From NCBI GenBank assembly GCA_040757575.1, contig JBFLXA010000001.1, forward strand, positions 1-64,000: 64,000 nt of DNA, given 5' to 3'. A program made the translations under genes and the position numbers. This document shows positions 17,320-24,951 of this stretch, piece after piece (positions within the stretch are counted from its first letter, which is position 1; each line of letters begins with the position of its first letter). The stretch is from PFJX01 sp040757575 (GTDB taxonomy: Bacteria; Pseudomonadota; Gammaproteobacteria; Burkholderiales; Thiobacillaceae). The notes under the pieces are model-generated. The model did not search any database. It worked only from the letters and a program-made list of their open reading frames with translations, and was not told the origin of the DNA.

Positions 17320-18120
17320 ATGGTCCGTGCAACAAAACCTTCACGGTGGCTGACCGCCTTGGCCATCGTAGTTATTACCAGCCAAGCCTTTGGCCATGGC
17401 ATGTCAGAAGCCGAGAAGCAATCCATTCTCGATGGTGGTAACTGGAGCTACCTATGGCTCGGCGCCACCCACATGCTTTCCGGCTACGACCATCTATTGT
17501 TCGTTTTCGGCATCGTGTTTTTCCTGTCCAGCTTCAAGGACATCGTCAAATACATCACAGCTTTCACCATCGGCCACAGCGTGACTCTGATCTGGGCCAC
17601 GTTTAACGGGGTCCAGGTCAATTACTTCCTGATCGACGCCATTATCGGCCTGAGTGTCAGCTACATTGCTTTCGCCAATCTGGACGGTTTCAGACGCGCA
17701 TTGGACATCAAGCCCCCCAGCCTGTTGGTCATGATCACCAGCCTCGGATTGATCCACGGCCTGGGATTGTCGACACGGTTGCAGCAGTTGCCGCTCAACA
17801 AGGACGACCTGTTGATGAACATCATCTCGTTCAACGTCGGCGTCGAGGCCGGGCAGGTCCTGGCCCTGGCGATCATGCTGATGTTCCTGGCTGCATGGCG
17901 CAAGCAAGCCTCCTTCAAGCCTTTCAGCCTGGCCGCAAACTACACGTTGGTTGGCGCGGGGATGTTCTTCTTTCTGACGCAAATGCATGGTTATTCGCAC
18001 ACCACGAACCCAGATGAGTTTGGATTCAGTGCCGACAACCATATCCACGAGCACATCAAGATGGAGCAAGATGCCGCCGCCCGCCTGCTGAAGGAAAGCA
18101 ACCGTGAATCCATCGACTGA
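17320..18120 (+). CDS. hupE: HupE/UreJ family metal permease
   Basis: Probably an inner-membrane importer of a transition metal; named family members are linked to nickel or cobalt supply for hydrogenase or urease. It is 266 aa, with a signal-like N-terminus ending near SQAFGHG. Family motifs are HMLSGYDHLLFVFGIVFF (about residues 49-66), TIGHSVTLIW (~84-93), GLIHGLGLS (~144-152) and FNVGVEAGQ (~171-179), within about seven helices. The C-terminus is His-rich (HGYSHTT, NHIHEHIKME). No hydrogenase or urease genes are present, so the metal is open. The next gene starts 16 bp downstream. Confidence 0.82.
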   Translation: MVRATKPSRWLTALAIVVITSQAFGHGMSEAEKQSILDGGNWSYLWLGATHMLSGYDHLLFVFGIVFFLSSFKDIVKYITAFTIGHSVTLIWATFNGVQVNYFLIDAIIGLSVSYIAFANLDGFRRALDIKPPSLLVMITSLGLIHGLGLSTRLQQLPLNKDDLLMNIISFNVGVEAGQVLALAIMLMFLAAWRKQASFKPFSLAANYTLVGAGMFFFLTQMHGYSHTTNPDEFGFSADNHIHEHIKMEQDAAARLLKESNRESID

Positions 18121-18136
18121 ATCGACCGGAGCACCC

Positions 18137-18292
18137 ATGCATCAATTGTTAGCCCCGCTGTTATGCGTCACCGTCCTGATGTTGGCCGGATGCGATTCCG
18201 GTCATAGCCATTCCCATGACCACGGCCACTCACATGAGCACCAGTCGCCCGCGCCGCAACAGCCGGCCGATCATCACAAGACCATCGACTAA
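18137..18292 (+). CDS. Tiny His-rich lipoprotein
   Basis: A 51-aa lipoprotein. The start at 18137 follows a CGGAG RBS and gives a perfect lipobox (LMLAGC, Cys ~18). An upstream in-frame start would overlap hupE and spoil the signal. The mature part is dominated by histidines (GHSHSHDHGHSHEHQ) and ends ADHHKTID, a classic metal-binding composition. It sits 16 bp after hupE and 16 bp before the DUF6488 gene, which argues for a periplasmic metal-collecting or buffering role in the same system. Confidence 0.75.
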   Translation: MHQLLAPLLCVTVLMLAGCDSGHSHSHDHGHSHEHQSPAPQQPADHHKTID

Positions 18293-18308
18293 TCCGGAAG
18301 GAGTCATC

Positions 18309-18665
18309 ATGCGCATTCTTTCAACTACCTTACTGACATCGGTCCTGCTTCTCTCCATTCCTGCATTAGCCGGCACCGGTCACGAACATGGCCCCGGCGG
18401 CGCTCATACCCATGGCCCCATTTCCTCCAACTCGGCGATGAAAAAGGCCGAGGCACAGGTCAAGTCCCTGGTCGAGCGTGGCAAGCTGGGCAAGAACTGG
18501 GCCGGACTGAAAGCATCCGAAGCGAGCCAGAAGAACTTCGGCAAGGGTAACGAGTGGGTGGTTACCTTCAAGAATCACAATGAAGCCGATCCCGCCAAGC
18601 AGACCCTGTATGTGTTCTACACGCTGAATGGGACCTATCTGGCGACAAATTTCAGCGGGAAATAA
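18309..18665 (+). CDS. DUF6488 family exported protein
   Basis: A 118-aa secreted protein. The start at 18309 has a strong GGAAGGAG RBS. The signal peptide ends at PALAGTG, followed by a His-rich stretch (GHEHGPGGAHTHGP, residues ~21-34). A small conserved domain then runs from AEAQVKSLVERGKL to WVVTFKNHNEADPAKQTLY and YLATNFSGK. The family has no assigned biochemistry. The His motif and operon context suggest a metal-binding role. A hairpin follows the stop codon. Confidence 0.8.
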   Translation: MRILSTTLLTSVLLLSIPALAGTGHEHGPGGAHTHGPISSNSAMKKAEAQVKSLVERGKLGKNWAGLKASEASQKNFGKGNEWVVTFKNHNEADPAKQTLYVFYTLNGTYLATNFSGK

Positions 18666-18666
18666 G

Positions 18667-18700
18667 CCTGGCCGGAGGACGCGAGCCGTCCTCCGCCAGG
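18667..18700 (+). terminator. Terminator-like hairpin after the His-rich cluster
   Basis: A 14-bp stem (CCTGGC + GGAGGACG paired with CGTCCTCC + GCCAGG) with one bulged C sits right after the DUF6488 stop. The T-tract is short, so it may be a weak terminator or an mRNA-stabilising hairpin. Confidence 0.6.
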
Positions 18701-18922
18701 TTCGCCTGCCATCGCAACGCCCTGCCTCCGGTGTGAGCCTTGCGGGCCGCTAAAGGGCCTCACGACGCACGACATGGATTTATCTGCCAGGACTCACATT
18801 GATGGGTACCTGATCACCAGCAAGCCCTTGCGCGGCCAGATTTCGTGGGATTTTTTGTCGCGCACAAGACTAATCGCATCAGACTAAAGCCCAACCCACA
18901 ATCCAAGCCGCATTTCGCCAGC

Positions 18923-20122
18923 TTAATTGGGCCGTTTGTCCTGCCCGTGATGCACCAGCAACCGATGGGACATCAGTGCAGCCACGCCCCCTACCGCCAG
19001 AAAAGCTGTCAAAGGCACCGCCGAACCATCGTGAAAATGGCTGATGCCCACGCCTGCCAGGGTCGCCAGGCCGAATTGCAGGGCGCCCATGAGGGCAGAG
19101 GCCGCCCCGGCCTGCTGGCCGTGGGTGGCCAGGGCGCAGGCACTGGCGTTGGGGGCGATTAAGCCCAGGCTGGCCACGTAGGCAAATACCGCCACCAGAA
19201 TCAGGGGCAGGCTGAACACGCCGGTGGCCGTGACCCCCAGGGCCAGGGCGCCGGCCAGCAGGGGCACCCAGAGGCTGCGGCGTAGCAACCAGGTGGGTTC
19301 CCGGGCTTTCAGCAGCCGGGCATTCACCTGGCTGGCCAGCACGAAGCCCAGGGCATTGGCGCCGAAGAACCAGCCGAAATCCGCTGGCGGAATGCCCCCC
19401 AACTGAATGAAGACGAAGGGGGAACCGGCGATGTAGGCGAACATGCCCGCCATGGCGAAGCCACCGCTCAGGGTGTAGCCCAGGAAGGCCCGGTTGCGGA
19501 ACAGGCCCCCATAACCCGCCAGCACCCGGCCCAGGTGCAGGGGCGGTTCATGGCGGGTGTCGTGGCTTTCCGCCAGGCCCAGGGCCACCGCCAAAAACAG
19601 GGCGCCAGCAAAGGCCGCCAGAAGCAGAAAGATGGCCCGCCAGCCCAGGGTTACGCTCACCCAGCCCCCCAGCAGGGGCGCCAGGATGGGGGCCAGGCCC
19701 ATCACCAGGATGAGCAAAGAGAAGGCCCGGGCCGCTTCCCGGGCGGTGCAGCGGTCCCGCACCATGGCCCGGGTGATGACCATGCCCGCCGAGCCCCCCA
19801 GGGCCTGAAGCAGCCGCCAGCCGGTAAGGGCCTCGGCGCTCTGGGCCAGGGCGCAGCCCAGGGAGGCGACGGCGAACAGGCCCAGGGCGAAGTACAGGGG
19901 CGGCTTGCGGCCGAACCGGTCGCTGATGGGCCCCCAGAACAACTGGCCCACCGCCATGCCGACAAAGAAGGTGGCCAGGGTCAACTCCGCCGTGCCCGGG
20001 GCCGCCCCCAGGTCCGCCTCGATGGCGGGGAAGGCAGGCAGATACATGTCGATGGACAGGGGGCCAATGGCGGTGAGGGCCCCCAGGATCACCAGCCAGC
20101 CGGGGAAGCGGCCGGCATTCAT
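18923..20122 (-). CDS. Bcr/CflA-type MFS drug exporter
   Basis: A 399-aa 12-helix major-facilitator exporter, H+-driven, inner membrane. Family hallmarks are LVILGALTAIGPLSIDMYLP (about residues 10-29), motif A as GPISDRFGRKP (~64-74), RLLQALGGSAGMVITRAMVRD (~102-122) and AARAFSLLILVMGLAPILAP (~128-147). Family members export bicyclomycin, chloramphenicol or peptides; the substrate is not predictable here. It lies 7 bp downstream of rlhA and is probably co-transcribed. The 3' flank is a 256-bp gene-free stretch in which I see only the hairpin listed at 18667-18700. Confidence 0.88.
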   Translation of the reverse strand: MNAGRFPGWLVILGALTAIGPLSIDMYLPAFPAIEADLGAAPGTAELTLATFFVGMAVGQLFWGPISDRFGRKPPLYFALGLFAVASLGCALAQSAEALTGWRLLQALGGSAGMVITRAMVRDRCTAREAARAFSLLILVMGLAPILAPLLGGWVSVTLGWRAIFLLLAAFAGALFLAVALGLAESHDTRHEPPLHLGRVLAGYGGLFRNRAFLGYTLSGGFAMAGMFAYIAGSPFVFIQLGGIPPADFGWFFGANALGFVLASQVNARLLKAREPTWLLRRSLWVPLLAGALALGVTATGVFSLPLILVAVFAYVASLGLIAPNASACALATHGQQAGAASALMGALQFGLATLAGVGISHFHDGSAVPLTAFLAVGGVAALMSHRLLVHHGQDKRPN

Positions 20123-20129
20123 CCGTAAC

Positions 20130-22094
20130 TCATCCGGCGCGGCTGGAACGGGGGTGGAAGGTCATCGGTACAACGGAAGGGGGCGGCTGCTTGAGGATGT
20201 GCTTCTTCATCCGCCCCATGACGTGCATCTCGCAGGCCCGGCAGTCGAACTTCAGGGTCAGACGCTCGCTGCCGTTCACCAGCACCATGGGCTCCGCCCG
20301 AACCTGGCCCTGGACCCCCGTCACCCCCTTGGCCTGCTTGGGGCAGAGGCTGAAGGAATAGCGCAGGCAGTGCTTGGTGATCATCAGGGACACCTCGCCG
20401 GCCTCCTCGTGGGCCTCATAGGCGGCAGCGATGAGTTTCACCCCATGTTTTTCATAGAAGCGCCGGGCCGCCGGGTTGTAGACGTTGGCCAGGTAGCTCA
20501 GGGTTTCCTCCGGATAGGCCACAGGGGGTTCCACCGCCGGCCGCCGTGCCAGACGCGGGTGTGCCGCCAGGCGGGCCATGTCCAGCTTCTCCACCGCCTC
20601 CCGGCGCAGCTTGTTGAGGGCAGAGGCCGGCAGGAACCAGGGCTGGGTCCAGTCCACCGCCAGATCAGTCAGCTGGAAGTCCGTGCCGCCGAAGCGGGCC
20701 AGTTGTTCCCGCAGGCCGATTTCCGCCTTGTCTGCGTCCCGGGCGGGCTGTTTTTCGAAGGCCAGGGCGGCGCTGACGGCGATGCCGTCTTCATCCGTCA
20801 GGTCCAGGGCAAAGCCCGTGTCCGTTTCCCGGAACCGGGCATGGACATCGATGAACCGTTCGGCGGATTTGCGGGTGAGGGCCTGGTCCCAGGCGTGGTC
20901 ACGGTTGCGGCTCAGGGCCGTGCCCGGTTTGAGGCCTGGGAGCAGGCTCAGGGGTTCGTTGGGAAAGACGCGCCAGACCCGCTTGCCCTGCTTTTCCACC
21001 ACGTTGGCCTGCACCCCCACCACCGTGCGCTTGTTCAGATAGGTCAGGCCGTCGCCGTTGGCCAGGGCATCCCCCGTCTCCACCTCGAACCAGTCCGGCC
21101 CTAGCCGGGCCACCGTGCCCAGGGGCAGGCCCACGAAGGCGGGGGTATCGAAGGCGCCGATATCCGCCTTGCGGCCGGTGGCGAAGTAGTCCGTGCTGCC
21201 CCGGTGGAAGGTCTTGTCCGGGTCGGGCGTGAACAGCAGGCGGGTGCGGCCGCTGGAGGCCCGATGCAAGTCCGGGCGCCGATCCAGGATGTCGTCCAGC
21301 TGGCGACGGTAATGACCGGTGATGTTCTTGACGTAGGCCGCGTCCTTGTAGCGCCCCTCGATCTTGAAACTGCCCACCCCGGCGTCGATCAAGGCTTCCA
21401 GGTTCCGGGTCTGGTTGTTGTCCTTCACGGAAAGCAAATGCTTGTCGAAGGCCACCACCCGGCCCTGGCCGTCTTCCAGGGTGTAGGGCAGGCGGCAGGC
21501 CTGGGAGCAGTCGCCCCGGTTGGCGCTGCGGCCCGTGTGGGCATGGCTGATGTAGCACTGGCCGGAAAAAGCCACGCACAGGGCGCCGTGGATGAAGTAC
21601 TCCACTACCACGTCCTCCGGCAGCTTGGCGCGGATCTCGGCAATCTGGGGAATCGTCAGTTCCCGGGCCAGGACGATCTGGGAAAAGCCCACGTTCGCCA
21701 GGAAGCGGGCCTTCTCCGGGGTGCGGATGTCGCACTGGGTGGAGGCATGCAGGTCCATGGGGGGCAGGTCCAGTTCCAAGAGACCCATGTCCTGAATGAT
21801 GAGGGCGTCCACCCCGGCGTCGTACAGTTGCCAGATCAACTGCCGGGCCGGCTCCAGCTCCGCTTCGTGGAGGATGGTGTTGAGGGTGGCGAAGATGCGG
21901 GCATGGTAGCGATGGGCGAAGGCCGTCAGACCGGCGATGTCCGCCACGCTGTTGCCGGCATTGTGCCGGGCGCCGAACTCCGGCCCGCCGATGTACACCG
22001 CGTCGGCACCATGCAGGATAGCCTCCCGGCCAATCTCGGCAGTCTTGGCGGGGGACAGCAATTCCAGGGAACGGACAGGCATGGACACAGGCAT
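20130..22094 (-). CDS. rlhA: 23S rRNA 5-hydroxycytidine synthase (peptidase U32 family)
   Basis: By similarity to E. coli RlhA (YdcP), it hydroxylates C2501 of 23S rRNA, in a prephenate- and iron-sulphur-dependent way. The 654 aa match the family length. The N-terminal U32 TIM-barrel has LELLSPAKTAEIGREAILHG, DAVYIGGPEFGAR and LHASTQCDI. Candidate Fe-S cysteines are CSQAC (in SANRGDCSQACR), LCPKQ and CRACEM near the C-terminus. The start could be 22094 or, four residues in, 22082 (MPVRSLELL). It is followed at 7 bp by the MFS exporter. Confidence 0.9.
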   Translation of the reverse strand: MPVSMPVRSLELLSPAKTAEIGREAILHGADAVYIGGPEFGARHNAGNSVADIAGLTAFAHRYHARIFATLNTILHEAELEPARQLIWQLYDAGVDALIIQDMGLLELDLPPMDLHASTQCDIRTPEKARFLANVGFSQIVLARELTIPQIAEIRAKLPEDVVVEYFIHGALCVAFSGQCYISHAHTGRSANRGDCSQACRLPYTLEDGQGRVVAFDKHLLSVKDNNQTRNLEALIDAGVGSFKIEGRYKDAAYVKNITGHYRRQLDDILDRRPDLHRASSGRTRLLFTPDPDKTFHRGSTDYFATGRKADIGAFDTPAFVGLPLGTVARLGPDWFEVETGDALANGDGLTYLNKRTVVGVQANVVEKQGKRVWRVFPNEPLSLLPGLKPGTALSRNRDHAWDQALTRKSAERFIDVHARFRETDTGFALDLTDEDGIAVSAALAFEKQPARDADKAEIGLREQLARFGGTDFQLTDLAVDWTQPWFLPASALNKLRREAVEKLDMARLAAHPRLARRPAVEPPVAYPEETLSYLANVYNPAARRFYEKHGVKLIAAAYEAHEEAGEVSLMITKHCLRYSFSLCPKQAKGVTGVQGQVRAEPMVLVNGSERLTLKFDCRACEMHVMGRMKKHILKQPPPSVVPMTFHPRSSRAG

Positions 22095-22286
22095 CAGGGA
22101 TTCAATCGGGCCGGGGCTGGATTATCCCCGGATTTTCGGCCCGCAACCCGGCATGGGGTCTTTGGCCTGCATGGGCCTGGTACATGTGCATCTTTTCCTG
22201 GCCTGCCTGAGTGGACGGATAATGGCCCCACCCCGGCCTGCACAGGCCAATCCGGGCCTGCCTATTTCAATAACCCAGGAGCCCCC

Positions 22287-22787
22287 ATGACCCACTTTCG
22301 CATCCTGTTCCTGATGGCCGCCCTGCTGGGTCTGGCCGCCGGCCCCGTCCGGGCCGATCCGCCCCCCGGCTACGATTTCGTGGATTTCAATACCGGCCTG
22401 GCAAGGGCCAAGGCGGAAGGCAAACCCATCTTCCTGTACTTCGGCCGCTATGGCTGCGCCTGGTGCGACCACGTGAACAAGAAGACCTTCACCGACCCGG
22501 GCCTCAAGAAGACCTACAGCGAAGGCTACGTACTGGTCTACGTGGACGCCGAGGGAGGCAAGCGCCTGCGCCTGCCCACGGGGGAACGGGTGACGGAAGC
22601 GGAACTGGGCACCCGGCTAGGGGCCTTCGCCACGCCCCTGTTCGTGTTCATGACGCCGGAAGGCAAACAGGTGGCCAAGGTGCCCGGCTTCAAGACCGTG
22701 GCGGATTTCAATGACTACCACCGTTACATGGCCGGCCGGCATTACGAAAAACAGGGCCTCATGGACTTCCTGAAGGGCACACCATGA
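22287..22787 (+). CDS. Periplasmic thioredoxin-fold protein
   Basis: A 166-aa exported thioredoxin-like protein. The start at 22287 follows CCAGGAG and yields a signal peptide ending PVRA/DP (~residue 23); the frame is open far upstream on the antisense side of rlhA. Active site C57-A-W-C60 sits in YFGRYGCAWCDHV; cis-Pro is in FATPLFVFMTPEG. The layout resembles the DUF255/thioredoxin_7-like SoxW or DsbD-gamma group rather than TrxA. The stop overlaps the next gene by 4 bp, so the partner protein is probably its co-translated periplasmic companion. Confidence 0.85.
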   Translation: MTHFRILFLMAALLGLAAGPVRADPPPGYDFVDFNTGLARAKAEGKPIFLYFGRYGCAWCDHVNKKTFTDPGLKKTYSEGYVLVYVDAEGGKRLRLPTGERVTEAELGTRLGAFATPLFVFMTPEGKQVAKVPGFKTVADFNDYHRYMAGRHYEKQGLMDFLKGTP

Positions 22788-24010
22788 ACGGCCGCGTTCA
22801 CGGTTGCGTTTTTGGCCGCGTATTCGGCCATGTTCTCGGCCCCCTGGCCTTGTTGGGCCTGCTTGCCCCCCAGGCCCAGGCGGATTGGGACTTTGCCCCC
22901 GCTGTGGACGTGGCTGCCGGCAAGGGCCTGTTCCATCATCTGGAAGCCTCTGGCCGCCAGGCCCTGGCCCTGTCCGGAGACCGGGTGGCCCTGGTCTGGG
23001 AAGACGACCGCAGCGGCAACCCCCGTTGCTATCTGGCCATCAAGACCGACGGGCAGGCCCCCTTCAAGGAGCAGGCCTTCGGCCAGGGCGAGTGCTTCGC
23101 CCCCGGCATCGCCGCCCTGGACAACGGGCGGTTCGCGGTGATCTGGGAGGACGAGACGGGCATCAACACCGCCCGGGTGGACGCCGCCCTGGGCCCGGCC
23201 CTGCGGCTGTCGGACAAAGGCGGCCAGGCCGCCCTGGCCTGGCACCCGGCATTGGGGCTCCAGGCCACCTGGACCCGACCGGAAGGCCGGCATCAACGCC
23301 TCTGGCTGGGCCGGCTGGAACAGGCCGATCACGGGGCGCTGCGCCTTTCCACCCCGGAACCCCTGGAAGCCCAGCCCCCCAAGGACGACCAGATGTATCC
23401 AGCCCTGGCGGCCTGCGGCCCGGGTTTCACCCTGACCTGGGAAGACCGGCGCCTGGGGCATACGGTGATTTTTTCCAGCACCAGCCCGGACGGGCGGACC
23501 TGGAGCCTACCGACCCGGGTGAGCCACAACGCCACGGGCAAGGCCCAGGGCACGGACCTGGGCCGGGGCACCGGCGCCATGCGCCCGGCCCTGGCCTGCG
23601 CGGGGGAGAAGCCCGTTACCGTCTGGCTGGACAAGCGAGATTTCCTGTCCGGCTACGACGTGTATGCCGCCCTTCCGGGCCAGAAGAAAAACACCAAGGT
23701 CCAGGACAGTTTCGGCGACGCTATCGCCCAGTGGCACCCGGCCGCAGCCGGCAACGCCCGGGGAGATCTGGTGGTGGCCTGGGACGACGACCGGGACGGT
23801 ACCCAGGACATCTGGCTCAGCAAACAAACCGTAGACGGCAGCTTTGCCGAGAACACCGCCCCACCCCCGGCCGCCGGACCCAACCAGCAATCCGACCCAG
23901 TGCTGGTGCTGGATGGGATGGGTACCCTGCACCTGGCCTGGGTGGAACGCAGTCCGGAAGGTGAGTCCCGCCTGCGCTACACCACGGGCCGGCCTGTCAG
24001 CCAGCCCTAA
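22784..24010 (+). CDS. Secreted beta-propeller (sialidase/BNR-like) protein
   Basis: A 408-aa exported protein. The signal peptide ends PQAQA/DW (~residue 33). Six related segments share a hydrophobic strand followed by W-[E/D]-x-x-R: VALVWEDDRSGN, FAVIWEDETG, FTLTWEDRRLG, PVTVWLDKRDF, LVVAWDDDRDG and LHLAWVERSPEG. This indicates a six-bladed propeller of the sialidase/BNR fold. The catalytic sialidase residues (FRIP, Asp-box SxDxGxTW) are not evident; STSPDGRTWS is the nearest Asp-box. Binding is therefore likelier than hydrolysis. It is translationally coupled to the thioredoxin (ATGA overlap). Convergent hairpin at 24019. Confidence 0.7.
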   Translation: MNGRVHGCVFGRVFGHVLGPLALLGLLAPQAQADWDFAPAVDVAAGKGLFHHLEASGRQALALSGDRVALVWEDDRSGNPRCYLAIKTDGQAPFKEQAFGQGECFAPGIAALDNGRFAVIWEDETGINTARVDAALGPALRLSDKGGQAALAWHPALGLQATWTRPEGRHQRLWLGRLEQADHGALRLSTPEPLEAQPPKDDQMYPALAACGPGFTLTWEDRRLGHTVIFSSTSPDGRTWSLPTRVSHNATGKAQGTDLGRGTGAMRPALACAGEKPVTVWLDKRDFLSGYDVYAALPGQKKNTKVQDSFGDAIAQWHPAAAGNARGDLVVAWDDDRDGTQDIWLSKQTVDGSFAENTAPPPAAGPNQQSDPVLVLDGMGTLHLAWVERSPEGESRLRYTTGRPVSQP

Positions 24011-24018
24011 CCCTCGTA

Positions 24019-24035
24019 GGACCCCGGCGGGGTCC
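24019..24035. terminator. Hairpin between convergent genes
   Basis: GGACCCC-GGC-GGGGTCC is a perfect 7-bp stem between the propeller gene and the GlcG-like pseudogene. There is no T-tract, so it is only terminator-like. Confidence 0.4.
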
Positions 24036-24049
24036 CCGGGGCGGGTGGG

Positions 24050-24546
24050 TCAGAAGCCTTCCAGCCGGGCCTCCAGTGCGGAGAGCGCCGCCTGGGCGCA
24101 GGCGGCGTCCTTCTCGCCCCCCGGCGCCCCGGACACCCCCACGGCCCCCACCAGGGAACCGGCCGCCCGCACCGGCAGGCCGCCAGCCATGACGATCAGG
24201 CCCTGCATGTGGTTCAGCTCGGGACGGATATCCCCCCGGGCGTCCCGGAAGCTGCCCGTGTCCGAGCCGGACATGATGGCCATGCCCGCCTTGCGCTCGG
24301 CGATTTCCAGGGTGTGGCGGGCCGCCAGGGCATCCCGCAGGGCAGCCTGGACGTTGCCAGCCCGGTCCAGCACCACGGCGGAAACATTGTAGCCGTCCTT
24401 TCGGCAGGCTTCGATGGACAGGGTGGCGATGTCCCGGGCAGCTCCATGCCCATCTGCTTGACGGGCAGCAGATCCACGGTATCCGCCGGAGCGGCCAGGG
24501 GCACACTGAGGGCCGCGAATAAGCCCAGGCTGCGCAGCTGAATCAT
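24050..24546 (-). pseudogene. GlcG/HbpS-like (DUF336) gene with a single-base frameshift
   Basis: The family binds haem or is of unknown function; members are ~140-165 aa and often exported. The start at 24546 has RBS GAGGAG and a signal-like N-terminus (MIQLRSLGLFAALSVPLAAP). Frame 1 reads to LLPVKQMGMEL. The continuation ARDIATLSIEACRKDGYNVS...VVLDRAGNVQAAL is in another frame and ends at 24050 (GSLVGAVGVSGAPG, ALEARLEGF). Adding one base near 24436-24440, in the CCCGGGCAGC context, restores a 165-aa protein of normal length. This is either a real pseudogene or a consensus error beside the CCCGGG tract. It is convergent with the propeller gene. Confidence 0.7.
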
Positions 24547-24698
24547 AAGAATCTCCTCAATATCAATAAGTTATAAAAAAACGGCCATCAATCGGGCACC
24601 GTAAAAGACACAACAGTCCTGCCGGGTAATGACCCCATGATACCGATTAAAGTTTTCCTGAAATCCGCCGTTAAGGTGATCACAGTGTGTGTAGTACG
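24547..24698. other. Region between the GlcG-like gene and the riboswitch
   Basis: About 150 bases with no gene. It holds the promoters of two divergent units, but I could not identify a convincing -35/-10 pair for the riboswitch transcript. The first bases contain the RBS of the GlcG-like gene. Confidence 0.5.
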
Positions 24699-24787
24699 AC
24701 CTGTTCCAGGGCAAACCCATCGAAAGGTGGGGACGCAAAGTCACCGGTCTAAAGGGCTCCGGCCCCATGACAGCGGGATCGCCAGGT
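24699..24787 (+). ncRNA. c-di-GMP-I (GEMM-I) riboswitch
   Basis: The core matches the known class closely: CAGGGCAAACC (from 24707), CGAAAG with the GAAA tetraloop (24721-24726), GGGACGCAAAG (from 24730), CACCGGTCTAAA, and a P3 arm closing with GACAGCGGGATCGCC. P1 pairs ACCTG (24699-24703) with CAGGT (24783-24787). It is the 5' leader of the DUF1631 gene 165 nt downstream, so c-di-GMP should control that gene. Ligand and direction of control are inferred from the class. Confidence 0.92.
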
Positions 24788-24854
24788 AAGCGTGCCGTCT
24801 TTCCGCCCGCATTCCTCCTGTCCTCCCCGACTCGCGCTCCCACCCGTTTCGTAC

Positions 24855-24943
24855 CCTGATGCACCTCATGTCCCGCCTCCCTGCGGAACAAACAGGCGCA
24901 TCAGGAATCGATGGAGTAACGGCCTGATCTTCAGGTTCGGAGG
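24855..24943 (+). promoter_or_regulatory. Possible riboswitch expression platform and Shine-Dalgarno
   Basis: Three mutually exclusive pairings are visible. CCTGATGC (24855-24862) can pair with GCATCAGG (24898-24905). ATCAGG (24900-24905) can pair with CCTGAT (24923-24928). CCTGA (24923-24927) can pair with TCAGG (24931-24935), directly before the GGAGG Shine-Dalgarno (24939-24943). Such a switch could gate ribosome access. This is inference from base pairing only. Confidence 0.4.
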
Positions 24944-24951
24944 ACGGAACG

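Noticed and set aside
22784..24010. Active sialidase
   Set aside because: FRIP motif and the catalytic Arg triad/Tyr-Glu pair are not evident; only the propeller repeats are.
24571..24891. Minus-strand open frame over the riboswitch
   Set aside because: The strong plus-strand riboswitch explains the conservation; the frame has no recognisable domain.
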